A stretch of DNA of 64,000 nucleotides from Thinopyrum elongatum (Eukaryota; Streptophyta; Magnoliopsida; Poales; Poaceae). The stretch covers positions 445,271,292 to 445,335,291 of the forward strand of contig CM022297.1 of NCBI GenBank assembly GCA_011799875.1, given 5' to 3'. Of the stretch, positions 1-10,590 are shown in pieces (position 1 is the first letter of the stretch; each line of letters opens with the position of its first letter). The notes below the pieces were generated by a model. The model ran no database searches, was not told the DNA's origin, and saw only the letters and a list, made by a program, of their open reading frames with translations. The translations under genes and the position numbers were made by a program.

Positions 1-160
1 TCCCTTCAAAGTCAAGGCTGACCCAAGCACCCTGTTAAACGATGAAGATTATCCATGGTTACGGCGCAATAAGCAAGGGACACACGCGAAGAAAAAGTGA
101 AGACTTTCTCTCCACAACTACTCTGATGATGCCTTTGATCTAGAATATCACTGCAGTTAC
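1..160 (+). other. Probable CACTA coding remnant
   Basis: A short reading frame near the window start contains proline- and lysine-rich text (around PWLRRNKQ and HAKKK) that resembles the downstream part of plant CACTA coding regions, but a stop follows at once. It is cut by the window edge. Attribution to CACTA rests mainly on the CACTA-like repeats next to it; I cannot name a domain. Confidence 0.3.
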
Positions 161-181
161 ATGTCAAGAAATGAAATGCCT

Positions 182-855
182 TTTGTAACAGATGAGTTTT
201 CGTCCGAAACCCTGATACTTCGAAAGAGATTGTCCATTTTGTACACGAAGTGCATCCAGTTTTTGCCGTAACCCTCTTAACTTTTTAGCACATGCTATGT
301 GGGTGAAATGATGGTACCATGCCAACTTTCAACCTTTTCAGAGTTCATTTGTAGTGCTTTTCAATTTCAGGGTCATTTAGCTCAAAAAAATCAGTAAATG
401 CATGAAAATTACTAAATGAAATCAGAAAGGGTTAAAAATTTATGATGTGGCTTTGAATGGTGCATTTTGAACACACAAAAAGTCTGGAGTTCAAATAAGT
501 TCAAAAAAATGAAATCCATTTGTAACAGATGAGTTTTCGTCCGAAACCCTCATACTTCGAAAGAGATTGTCTATTTTATACACGAAGTGCATCCAGTTTT
601 TGCCGTAACCCTCTCAACTTTTTAGCACATGCTATGTGGGTGAAATGATGATACCATGCCAACTTTCAACCTTTTCAGAGTTCATTTGTAGTGCTTTTCA
701 TTTTCAGAGTCATTTTGCTAAAAAAATCAGTAAATGCATGAAAAATACCAAATGAAGTCAGAAATGGTTGAAAATTGATGATGTGCCTTTGAATGGTGCA
801 TTTCGAACACACAAAAAGTCTGGAGTTAAAATAAGTTCAAAAAAATAAAATCAAC
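182..855. repeat. Two tandem copies of a 337-bp repeat
   Basis: The sequence starting tttgtaacagatgagttttc at 182 starts again at 519, an offset of 337 bp, and stays closely similar through 'gccgtaaccctc', 'agcacatgctatgtgggtg' and 'aaaaagtctggagtt'. Such non-coding direct repeats are common inside Triticeae CACTA elements. No coding potential. Confidence 0.85.
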
Positions 856-856
856 T

Positions 857-1085
857 AAAAAGAATCAACTAAAATATTAACTAAAATTATCAAATTATTT
901 ATTTGTTAAAAAGAATGAACTAAAATATTAACTAAAATTATCAAAGTATTTATTTGTTAAAAAGAATCAACTAAAATTATCAAATTATTTATTTGTTAAA
1001 AAGATTGAACTAAAAAGAATCAACTAAAATATTAACTAAAATTATCAAAGTATTTATTTGTTAAAAAGAATGAACTAAAATAACT
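857..1085. repeat. AT-rich ~51-bp minisatellite
   Basis: About four degenerate copies of a unit made of 'aaaaagaat[cg]aactaaaat', 'attaactaaaattatc' and 'aaa[gt]tatttatttgtt'. Copies differ by small internal deletions. It directly follows the 337-bp repeats and probably belongs to the same element. Confidence 0.75.
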
Positions 1086-1332
1086 GAAAAAAAGAAAAAA
1101 AATTGCCCGCCTACTAGGGCAACATGGCCTGCATACGACTAGAAACTCATATTTCATGGGCCAGGATGCAGGCCCGCGGGCCCAGCAGGCCCAGCAGGGC
1201 ATGGACAAAGTTTAGGCATGTACTACCTGCAATAGAGCAGAGGAGTTCGATAGCAGTGTGGGAGCGGGGCTTATAAACCACTCTGAGCCCCTCTCAACTA
1301 GCGAGGTGGGACTAAATTTTCGGCCGCGGCAG
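1086..1332. other. Non-coding stretch with CACTA-subterminal character
   Basis: GC-richer sequence with 'gcaggcccgcgggcccagcagg', a run of nested palindromic GGCC blocks, and 'tagcgaggtgggactaaa'. It looks like subterminal sequence of a CACTA element, but I see no clear terminal CACTA motif that closes an element here. Confidence 0.35.
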
Positions 1333-1339
1333 CACTAGA

Positions 1340-1450
1340 CCTTTGGTCCCGGTTCGTGCCACCAACCGGGACCAAAGGTCTCTGCTTCCCGCCCTTTGGG
1401 CTACTGAAAATGACCTTTAGTCCCGGTTGGTGGCACCAACCAGGACCAAT
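1340..1450. repeat. CACTA subterminal inverted repeats (left)
   Basis: Two near-palindromes of the type 'ggtcccggtt...aaccgggacc' occur in tandem, the first within 1340-1380 and the second within 1420-1450. The same motif recurs at 7240-7425. In CACTA elements such subterminal repeats are where the transposase binds. Confidence 0.65.
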
Positions 1451-1489
1451 GCTCTGGGTATATAAGCCCACACTTAGCAGTTTCTCGAA

Positions 1490-2390
1490 AAATCACTTCT
1501 TCTTCTCCCCGACACCCCCAGGCTGCTCCTCATCGCCGTCGCCGCCGAGCCATGCCCCGACGCCGTCAGGCTGCTCCACCTCGCCGCCGCCCTCGACGCC
1601 CTCTGCCCCGACGCCGGCGCCGCTCCCCGTGCCCCTGCCCTGCCCCGACGCCGCCCATCGTGCCCCCCTGCCCCTGCCCCGACATCGCCCCCATTGAGCA
1701 CCGCCCCTTCCCCCGCGCCCCTGCCCTGCCGCCGCCGCCGTCCATTACTTTTTTTGTTCTTATATGCTGTTTTTTTGTTCATAATTTGTTTTTTAGATGT
1801 ATGTATGTATGAGGGAGTATTTTTGTTCATAGAATTTTTCAGATGTTTTTAGATGTTCATAGAATTTTTTTTAGATGTATGTATGCATGAGGGATCATAT
1901 ATGTATTTTTTTAGATGTATTTTTTGTATGTATGTATGTATGAGGGATCATAGATGTATTTTTTTCAGAATTTTTCAGATGTTTTATATGTTTTTTTTGA
2001 GATTTTCTATCGTGCATACACCGATTTTAGACCCTTGGCTCCGTTTTGAGACACTCATCATCGTAGTGAAAATTCCGCGTTTTAAGGAGGGCAACGCTCG
2101 TTAGCATTTTAGAGCGGCTCTAGAGATGCCAACAAGGCCACGAGAGCACCCCCCCCCCCCCCTATCATCACGTTGGCATCGGCTCCCCGAGAGCTTTCCA
2201 ACGGATCCGGAATCGTCTCGATCGGAGCTCTTGTGCTCAAGTTGCGGAGTCCTTTCGAGGCAATCTTTCAACCGGAACCGGAGTTACGATCGCATGCATC
2301 CAACCCAAACCGTAGTATGTGGAAATAGTGCATACCGTCCATCATTATTCATAGAAATTTACTAAGTTAAAATGTTCAACTTTAATAGTG
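1490..2390. other. Low-complexity 5' region of the CACTA element
   Basis: From 1500 to 1740 the sequence is C-rich and compositionally biased (cgccgccgc, gccccgacgcc), which makes long but meaningless Arg/Pro frames on both strands. From 1745 to 2000 it is T-rich with tgtatgtatg runs. A 13-base C run begins at 2149. I see no gene here. Confidence 0.6.
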
Positions 2391-2392
2391 CG

Positions 2393-2745
2393 TACCATGC
2401 CACCCAAACCCTAGAAGAAAGAGTGTTGTCGATCTCCTACCCCCTCCCGCCCCTACCCGACAAACTCTCGAAGCCACCCAAACCCTAGAAGAAAGAGCGT
2501 TGTTGATCTCCTACCCCCTCCCACCCCTACCCGACCAACTCTCGAGGCCACCCAAACCCTAGAAGAAAGAGCGTTGTCGATCTCCTACCCCCTCCCGCCC
2601 CTACCCGACAAACTCTCGAGGCCACCTAAACCCTAGAAGAAAGAGCGTTGTCGATCTCCTACCCCCTCCCGCCCCTACTCAACAAACTCTCGAGGCCACC
2701 CAAACCCTAGAAAAAAGAGCGTTGTTGATCTCCTACACCCTCATA
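2393..2745. repeat. 74-bp tandem repeat, about 4.7 copies
   Basis: The word 'aaaccctagaa' recurs at 2406, 2480, 2554, 2628 and 2702, exactly 74 bp apart each time (the last copy reads aaaccctagaa with aaaaaag following). The unit reads 'gccacccaaaccctag', then 'agcgttgtcgatctcctac', then 'cccgacaaactctcgag'. Copies differ by a few substitutions. It lies just upstream of the first recognisable transposase exon. Confidence 0.95.
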
Positions 2746-2958
2746 GAATATTTTTTGCAAATTGTCCTCTCCTGAAAGTATAACCCCGATAACTTTGACA
2801 TGAGGGGGGACGTAGGACATTCATGAGAGAGGCGGTCAGCAACTAATCCATTGCTCATATATGCATATGATTCCTTGTTGTGATTAGCTAGGTCTATGTT
2901 TGCCACTAATCCATCTCTCATGTTTGTATATTGCCATGTTGTAATATTTGCAGAAACT

Positions 2959-5900
2959 ATGGAAAGAGACTTAGAACAAAAACAGTTGTTAGGGGATATA
3001 ATCCTCACCGGTGCTAATCCCTTGTCGTTTCTCAACGACACCGATGGTCAGGAAGGAGAGGATGACGGCTCCGGTAATCCAACAATGGCGGAGGAAGGAG
3101 ATCATGATGGCTCCGGTGACCGAATGGCGGAGGAAGGAGATCATGATGACGGCTCAGGTGACCGAACGGAGGAGGGAGCTGTTGCAAAGTCCGGCGAGGT
3201 ATATATATTAATTAAGCCTGTGTTGACTTGATGCATTAATTGTTTTGGTATGTACATATATTAACGCTTCTTTCTTCTTTTAGCCCTCCGGATCGATCTA
3301 AACTTCCGTAAGGAGACGAGGCCCAAAGAAAAGGTTGCGCCAGGATGAAAGGTCCATGATTACAGAAGTGGCGAAAGATGGCCAACCGATTGCTCCCAAG
3401 CGGACCAAGGACACATTTATACATCAGTGCGGAGTTGTTGTTAGGGACAACGTCCCGATCAGCATCGTGCAATGGAATAAGAGTAAGGACGACCCTGAAG
3501 TATCTTATGTCCAGGATAGACAGAAAGATGATCTTTGGACCTCACTGATGACAAATTTCAGCCTCCCGCCTGAGGAGGAGCCGAATAACCCAGTTATAGA
3601 GCCAAAGGTCAAGGCGTATGATCTTAAGAAGATGGCAGAACTATTCAGGAACTGGAAGAAAGAGTTGAACTCAAAGTTTGTCGACAAAGGAAAGACTCCA
3701 TAATTCATCGGTCGATATGAGAAGATAAGAGATCACTTGCCCGCATTTGTGGCCTACAAGGAATCGGAGAAGGGTAAGAAAAGGTCACTGACAAACAAGA
3801 AAAATGCTGCAAAGAAGCTGTATCACCATCACACGGGGTCAGGTGGCTATTACAAAGCCCGGCCATTGTGGGACAAAGCTGAGCAAGACCTGCTTGCTAA
3901 AGGGGTCCAACCAGCGACATTGCACTGGCCAGATCGTTCAAGGACTTGGTTCTTCGGGGTTAGGGGAACTTTGGACCCAGAAATAGGGGAGTGTCGTTGG
4001 ACGAACGAGCAACTTGCAATACCCATCAAGAAGCTTCAGGAAGCAATCAAGGCAGCGCAGGAAGGGACGTTCATTCTCGACAGAGAGAAGGACGAGCTGA
4101 CAGAGGCCCTCGGGAATCCTGAGCACCCTGGACGAACACGAGGCACACCAGGCTCCATTCCATGGGTGCATGGGTTTCCCGACAGCGGTGGTTACAGAAG
4201 CCAAGATAGAAAGAGGAAAGCGGAAGCAAGCGAAATGCAGAAGCTCAATTCAAGAATAGCAAAGCTAGAGGAACTTGAGAGCCAGCGAGCTACCGGCCAA
4301 CCATCTCAGCGGCACGAAGATCCTTGCTTCGACGCTGCCCCAGAAGCTACCCCACCATCTCAGCGGAGAAGCAGCGTGGCTTCCACGGAGCTCGTTCAGC
4401 CTGATTTCACGGCTTCTCGCTACCCCATGGATAGTATCACGGAGGCTGAACATTGCGAGCTAATGACGAAATGCCAGAACCTGACCTTGAAGGCGGCGGT
4501 CGGCTCTGTTGTACCTCCTCAAGCTGAGGGAACTTTTCATTGCCGTCCGATTCCACATGGCTATGCTGTTGTGACGGTGGATGAAATAATGGAGGGATTT
4601 GAGGAGCTGGAGCTTGACTACCCTACAGGTGAAGGGGAGATTCATCTGGTAAATGCTTTAAGGAGTAGCTGTCTATGGAGAAAGGAGTACATCAAGCTTC
4701 CAAACTGGACGCCTCCTCCTCCTCTGGCGAGTCAGGGCACTCCGCCTCCTCCGGCGCGTGAGGGCACTCCGCCTCCTCCTGTGCCTCCTCCGGCGCGTCG
4801 TTGGAGCACTCCGCCTCCTCCGGCGTGTCAGCGGACTCCGCCGCGTCAGCAACTGCGGAAGAGAGACGGCGTCGCTCTGGCGGCTAGCAGTACAAGAGGA
4901 CCCGGCGGGAAGAGATTCAAATACGGTCCAAGCCTCAAGCCTCTGGAAAAGTTACCATATGAGAGGGCCGACGTGGAAAACGCGGAAATCAGTGCTGCCA
5001 AAGTGGAGGCCCATTTTGCACGGAAACCTCCACCTCCGAAGGAAACAATAGATCAGGTGAAAGTGAAGCGCACTCTGCGTGCCCTTAAGCGACCACCACC
5101 GTCTCCGCCGCAATCCAACTATGAGCACATTATTGAAAGGACATATAAGGAAGCGGAGCGGTCGGGAAGTAGTTGCAGTGCTGCAAGAGAAGCAAAACGA
5201 AGAAGTGGGAAAACAATTCCCTAGCTCAGCGAACAGGCGAAGCAATCGTGCCCCCCGCTCAAGGTGTCTAGCGATATTGTCGCTAATCATCCGGGGCTAC
5301 TGCCCGGTACCAATCTTGGTGATTACCTGGGCGATGCTGTACAGTTTGAAACGTTAGAGACAGTAGAGATCTTCAGATACGAGCATGGGAAGCCTCTCGT
5401 CAAACCTGATTATCCTCCTTTAACAACGATGATGCGATGATTGCATGAATGGTACATGGGTACCTGCAGGAAGAGTGGGGCCGACAGTATGTTGCTGAGA
5501 ATTAAAGAGGAGCACGACCTCATTGGAGTTGAGGTGTTGCCTGTTGAATTTGTGGAGTTATTTCAGTTATTCAATCAAGAGGCCCTCGATAAACAACTCA
5601 TGACTTGCTACTGTCTGTAAGTATTACTTCTGTAATTAAGTCTCTAGCTCAGCTCGTTCATTGCATGTATATATAATTATCCTCACTATATTATGCAGAT
5701 TGAAGATCGTCGAATGCAAGGAAAGACAAATCTATGACATTGGGTTCATTAGCCCAAATACCGTAAATGAATGGTCGGTAAAAAAGAAAGTCGAAGAAAC
5801 TGAGGAAAACTTGCTACAATCGACATCAAAACAAAGGGAAAATACTCTTTCCTTACAACTTCAAGTGAGTGTTACTGTCTTGTGCATATTCGGTTTCGCT

Positions 5901-6871
5901 TACTCGAGGTTAAGTAATGTAATTGATGAGTTATGCGTCCGCAGCTTCCACTTTATTCTGCTAGAGATTAAGCTTGACGGGGGAGTAGTAACTGTCTTAG
6001 ACTCGAGACGTAAAGATCCCCAGGAATATGCGGACATGACTGCAATGCTCCAGAAGTAAGTTCAATCATTATCGCACCATATCGGCAACTTTCGTTCATT
6101 TCCTGATATCAAGTAATTATTTTCTTTGCCTGGCAGGGTTTGGAAAAAGTTCACCGGAATGGTTCCGGGTCTGCCGAATGAACTGCGATTTACACACCCC
6201 AAAGTAAGTAGTACTAGCTAGTTCCGCGCATCTCTCATTGATTCTAGTTTCATCAATACCATTTATCATGCTTGATTATCAGTTTGATTGAACTCTATTC
6301 TCGTAAAGTGCTTGTGGCAGGAAGGCGGGAATCATTTATGTGCATCATTTTCTTTGCCTGGCAGGGTTTGGAAAAAGTTCACCGGAATGGTTCTGGGTCT
6401 GCCGAATGAGCTGCGATTTACACACCCCAAAGTAAGTAGTACTAGCTAGTTCCGCGCATCTCTCATTGATTCTAGTTTCATCAATACCATTTATCATGCT
6501 TGATTATCAGTTTGATTGAACTATATTCTCGTAAAGTGCTTGTGGCAGGAAGGCGTGAATCATTTATGTGGATACTACGTTTGCGAGTTCATGCGCAGCT
6601 CGACCTCTGAGCGGGGCTACTCTGACAAACAATATGAAGTACGTAAACAATAATATTCACAATTTTATTTTATTACCATCAATTGTGTTGAGTTTCATTC
6701 ATATATATGTATTGACCCCCTTTTTTAAATTAGATGTGGAAGATGCGGGATGAACTCCTACCAAATGATCGCATACGAGCAATTCAAGAGGAATTGGCGG
6801 GATTCTTTCTTGACCACGTCATACATAAGGACGGAGAATACCATGTGGAAATTGAAGCTGACTTTCAGTAG
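2959..6871 (+). pseudogene. CACTA transposase with Ulp1-type cysteine protease end (broken)
   Basis: A large plant CACTA protein. Exon 1 runs from the ATG at 2959 to 3198 (donor gtatat) and encodes an acidic repeat (GDHDGSGD). The main exon, 3284-5616, holds the charged, coiled region of plant transposases (WPDRSRTWFFG, NSRIAKLEELE) and a proline-rich stretch near 4700-4840. Later exons carry VTVLDSRRKDP (about 5990) and HLCGYYVCEF (about 6563), the cysteine-box context of Ulp1/C48 proteases, ending with TAG at 6869-6871. In-frame stops at 3299 (TAA), 3701 (TAA), 5222 (TAG) and 5438 (TGA) break it; sequence similarity resumes in frame after each. One exon is duplicated (6121-6573). Splice sites between 5617 and 6720 are partly uncertain. 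Confidence 0.75.
6121..6573 (+). repeat. Tandem 228-bp duplication of a transposase exon and intron
   Basis: The segment starting tttctttgcctggcagggtt at 6121 begins again at 6349. Each copy holds an intron 3' end, the exon encoding WKKFTGMV and NELRFTHPK, a gtaagt donor, and the start of the next exon (ggaaggcg[gt]gaatcattta). The copies differ at a handful of bases. The period, 228 bp, is a multiple of three. Confidence 0.95.
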
Positions 6872-7229
6872 ATGATGTCAGGGATCGTAAGATATGTTAT
6901 ATTGTATATATGTAGTAGCGTCGGATAGAAATACGAAAACTTGTTGTTCGATCAATCTCGGAGAAAAAGAGGTCACTTCTCTCTGTATATGTTCATGATG
7001 ATCTTGTGTAATTAATGGTTCCTTCATTTGCTTAGTAGCGTCGAGTTCTCTCTATATGTAGTAGCTAGCGTCGACCAAGCACGAAGAAAGAGAGATCACT
7101 TCTCTCTATATGTAGTAGCTATACCTAACACAATATGAAACCCCTAATTAAACCATCCAAAACACCTAATAACCCCCCCCCCCTTTCAAAAAAAAAAAAC
7201 AAAAACCCCAGAGCCTGGGAGCTGCTGGC
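6872..7229. other. 3' non-coding part of the CACTA element
   Basis: Follows the transposase stop. It contains repeated 'cttctctctatatgtagtagc' words (near 6978, 7050 and 7100), a C10 run followed by an A11 run near 7171-7199, and no gene. Confidence 0.5.
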
Positions 7230-7734
7230 GCGTGGCTGCCCTTTAGTCCCGATTGGTGTTACCAACCGGGACTAAAGGTCCTCCTCCCTGGGCGCCCCAG
7301 AGCGGCCACGTGGCCCTCCTATGGTCCCGGTTCGTAAGCAAACCGGGACTAAAAGTTTTGGGCATTAGTCCCGTTTGATTTTTCCCGGTTCCAGAACCGG
7401 GACTAAAGGCCCTCTGGAACTGGGACTAGTACCCTGTTTTCTACTAGTGTATGAGGATAACCTTCGATATTGGCATTCCTCAATATGATCCAGTCACCGG
7501 TCCTCAATATGATAAAGACATTTGGGTGAATCTGGACATGATTCCAATTCTACCTCCGTGTGAGTTTGCTAAACAAATTTATTAAATAATCTATATTGCT
7601 TATTTGAAAATTGTTGTTATTCACCCCTAGCTTAACTTGTTTATTTATAATTGAGAGCTTATTTTCTATCTTTAAGAAATACATGGAATATAGTAGACGA
7701 GACATATCAGACTGCCAGTTCAGAGCTAACTTGA

Positions 7735-8228
7735 GAGGAGAAGAATTATCTTGTCTCCTTTGTTAATGACGTTCTGTCGTTTAAGAGCATTTATGGAGCT
7801 GGCCGAAATACTACACGATACGTGCCACTAGTCCACAAGTTGAGCGATGCTAACATTCATAGAAAAATCATGGTAAATTTTTTTTTACTATCGTGTCACT
7901 AATCCATCTTTTTTATTCAATCTTCTTAAGTAAACTACATTGCTAACTATGTTACTATTATGTTCTTCAACAGAAGCTCCCAAATGTTGTTGTGCCTGCG
8001 CTGATGGATGTCGAATGTGAGATGACAATTATTTGCCCTTTGAAGACCAGTTTCAAATATAGATACTCGAGTGAACGCCAACCAGATGGATGCCTCAAAA
8101 TTGAAGGATGGGGACAAATAGTGAATGAGTGCAGGCCAAAAATTGGAGATCGATGGATCTCTGTGCTCCATCATAAAGATGGATGGGTTTTTCTGTTTTA
8201 TTACATTTTCCCTAAAAGAGAGGAGTAG
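7735..8228 (+). pseudogene. B3-like DNA-binding domain gene fragment
   Basis: Two blocks are joined by a clean GT-AG intron: 7735-7872 (to ...HRKIM, donor gtaaat at 7873) and 7974-8228 (KLPNVVVPAL to KREE, stop tag). The second block fits the C-terminal half of a plant B3 domain: a basic beta strand (FKYRYSSER), 'GCLKIEGWGQIV', then 'RPKIGDRWISVL' and a hydrophobic strand. In known B3 proteins this fold binds DNA in the nucleus. The first block is preceded in frame by a TGA at 7732, and a possible earlier exon (MRITFDIGIPQYD) begins at 7453, only four bases after the CACTA end, so the 5' part is probably lost or displaced. Family assignment is by pattern only; it could also be another grass-specific beta-barrel family. 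Confidence 0.45.
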
Positions 8229-8314
8229 GTCCTAGTACTTTTCATGATTTAGGGTTATGACTACTATGTGCTCGAAAGTTATTTATCTAGGATGATAACA
8301 GTTAGCTAGTGGTT

Positions 8315-8480
8315 ATCTTATGATGATGATGATGATGACACATTGTTATATCATTATGACGATGAGTTTTTATATCACTGCGATGATAATGAGACATTGT
8401 TATATCATTATGATGATGATGAGACATTCTTATATCAATATGACCATGATGAGACATTGTTATATTAATGATGTATGTAT
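8315..8480. repeat. GATGAT microsatellite grading into ~39-bp repeats
   Basis: A (gat)n run starting near 8319 is followed by four degenerate copies of 'atgagacattgttatatcaatatga'. The Met/His/Tyr-rich frame across it is a by-product of the repeat. Confidence 0.8.
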
Positions 8481-8539
8481 AATTGGACTGTATAAAAAAT
8501 ATGTATAATTATTATATAAGTATAGTGTAAATAGGCAGA

Positions 8540-8775
8540 AAAGAAATACACGGAGTTAGTAGTGGCGGAGTTCATCACGGCGCTATAGATAGTTTAGTAG
8601 CAGTGATGGTCAAACCCCGCGTTGCTACTAACTTTAGTAGTAGTAGCGCGAGGTGTGACCCACGCTACTACTAACCAGTCAGCTGTAGCGTGCTAGGAGT
8701 AGCCTTTTACCCCGCGTTACTACTAGGCTTATCCCTAGTAGCGTCAGAGCCACTACTAAGCTAGGCTTATCCCTA
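8540..8775. mobile_element. Probable small DNA-transposon remnant with 'gctactacta' repeats
   Basis: Inverted copies of 'agtagtagcgcg' and 'cgcgttactacta' pair across the segment (8636-8660 with 8690-8730; 8735-8760). This motif set is typical of short terminal-repeat elements in Triticeae, but no target duplication or clean ends could be found. Confidence 0.35.
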
Positions 8776-9235
8776 TTCTCATTTATTGAGCGTTTCTTGA
8801 CTTGCGGCACCAAAGTGTGATGCGTCAGAGACTTTGAGGACCAAATGTGTAATATTCTCTGTGTCATGAGTATAGCACAAAAATGGCCAACTTCTGAAAG
8901 TATTTCATGATTTGACATTTTTGTCTACCGTCAGTCACGACAGTTGTAGGGTAGATGAGCTACCATCATAGTCAACAACCAGAAATGAGACCAACCCAGA
9001 GCTAACCCAAGTTGGCATTTTATAACAAAAGAAACTCCGTGAGTGCCAAGCCAATGGAGCGACGCCCCGTTCTCAACAGCCGTAGTTCTTAATCCACGCT
9101 CACGCTGATGCTTCTGTTCTCATATTTGAGCTCCAGCCATCTTTGTTTGCGGCTCAGTTCTGGATGCACTGCCTCCAAATATGTCCAAGGCTGACTTGGC
9201 TCAGAATTAACGGACCGATAACTGTGTCTTCCTTA
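8776..9235. other. 3' flank of the CBL gene
   Basis: No coding exon seen. On the minus strand this is the 3' UTR and downstream flank of the calcium-sensor gene, which ends at 9236. Confidence 0.4.
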
Positions 9236-10590
9236 TTATTTGCTGACTCCACTGTAATCTTCGACTTCCGAATGCATTACAAAGCTCGGAAACGTCGTAG
9301 TAATGTCCCTGAACAACATCAACCACAACAACGAAAAAATCACGGGAAATGTAATGAGAGAAAACATCAAAAGGTCTTCACTCTCTAGCATAGCATAACT
9401 GCTGCGACTCATCTAAATATGGCGTTTGCGTATTAGAGGGAGACTCATCTAGCATAGCAGAAGACGAGAGTACTCACTGGAGATAGGGCAGTGACATGTT
9501 CCTCAGCGACGCCGGGTTCTTCTTGACAAACTCTTCCCATTCCTTGGGGTCTATCCTGCCATCACCATCCGAGTCTGCTTGACCGAACGTCTGACAGAAA
9601 CGAAAGGAGCAGAACAGCACATATACTACATGTCAAAAGTAAAAAGGGAAAATAGCTCCCATAACTTGGAGAGAAGTATCAATCTATCTCGTTGAGTACA
9701 TACATTATCGACAATCTCTTCGACGGCGCCGTCGGAGAGACATAGGTCGGACTCGTCAAGAAGTGCCACCACCATCTCCCGAAGCTGTGTGGCCAATGTA
9801 TCAATTAGTTATAAATTTATAGTTCAGAATATAACTCATGGACGTTACAACAAAGTGCACCAGAAAATGATGTGGTACCTGTTCTTTCTCGATGTAGCCT
9901 GTCCCCCTCAGATCGTACATCTTGAATGCAACTGCAAAGAGGACGATGATGGAGACAAACAAAAGATTTTGATTGGTTTCATAGGGAGGACAAGAAGATG
10001 AATGGACGGTAAACTAGGAGCGAACAATGGACAGGAGATGTACACGCGGTCTTGTCCGACTCTGGCGCTTTGGGGTGGAAGATGCTGAGCGAGCGCACGA
10101 ACTCGCCGAACTCGATGACCCCGTTGCGCTTGAGATCGAAGAGGTCGAACACCCTGTCCGCGAACAGTTTCGCCCCTTTGCTGCTCCTGAGCAGGGCCAG
10201 CCGGAACTCCTCCTGGTGGATGAACCAAGCAGCCACAAATTCAGAACCCAGGCAATAACATGGGAGACGGTAATTGTGGAGCTCTAATGGTGAGGTCGTT
10301 CTCTGGATCTGATGCGAGTGGCCTTAGTTACCTTGTGGATGAGGCCGTCCTTGAAGATGGAGAAGCTGAGCTGCTTGTAGAGCTCGTACAGCGCCTCCAC
10401 CTCGTTCACCGTGACTGCACGCAACAGCTTTAGTTAATGAATCGACAAGATCGAAGCAGGTGGAGCTGGGAATGCATGCTCACGCACAGGAGGTCTCGGC
10501 GGCGAGGACGGCGGGCTCCTCGTACCCCTGCGCGCGCTGCTCACGCCTCGACGGCGACGGCGACGACGACGACGACCACGCGCAGCCCAT
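9236..10590 (-). CDS. CBL: Calcineurin B-like (CBL) calcium sensor, seven exons
   Basis: Complete gene model on the minus strand: exons 10590-10488, 10414-10332, 10212-10044, 9931-9879, 9784-9704, 9590-9478 and 9308-9236, all with GT-AG introns and consistent phase, giving 224 residues. CBLs are EF-hand proteins that bind Ca2+ and recruit CIPK kinases to membranes. The start MGCAW gives an N-myristoylation Gly2 and a palmitoylatable Cys3, so plasma-membrane attachment is expected. EF loops are visible at residues 88-99 ([12 protein letters not shown]), 125-136 ([12 protein letters not shown]) and 169-180 ([12 protein letters not shown]); the first, non-canonical hand lies near 48-66. The C-terminal FPSF motif (TFPSFV, 206-211) is the CIPK target site. 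The KDGLIHKEEF and [13 protein letters not shown] text points to the CBL4/7/8 group. Oddities: a Ser/Pro-rich insertion at residues 6-16, and Gln instead of Glu at the last position of the third loop. No sign of decay. Confidence 0.93.

Larger units (their letters stand above)
1333..7449 (+). mobile_element. CACTA (En/Spm-type) DNA transposon, decayed
   Basis: The right end is clear: the sequence closes with 'ttttctactagtg' at 7437-7449, the inverse of a CACTAGTAGAAAA terminus, preceded by palindromic 'ctttagtcccg...cgggactaaagg' subterminal repeats (7230-7425). Matching subterminal repeats at 1340-1450 and a CACTAGA at 1333 mark the probable left end, but that end lacks the full terminal repeat and the 3-bp flanks do not match (cag versus tat), so it is probably truncated or rearranged. 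The interior holds a multi-exon transposase reading left to right. Confidence 0.65.

Noticed and set aside
1474..1830. Overlapping Arg/Pro/Ala-rich frames on both strands
   Set aside because: They follow from extreme C-rich composition; no family motif, no splice context.
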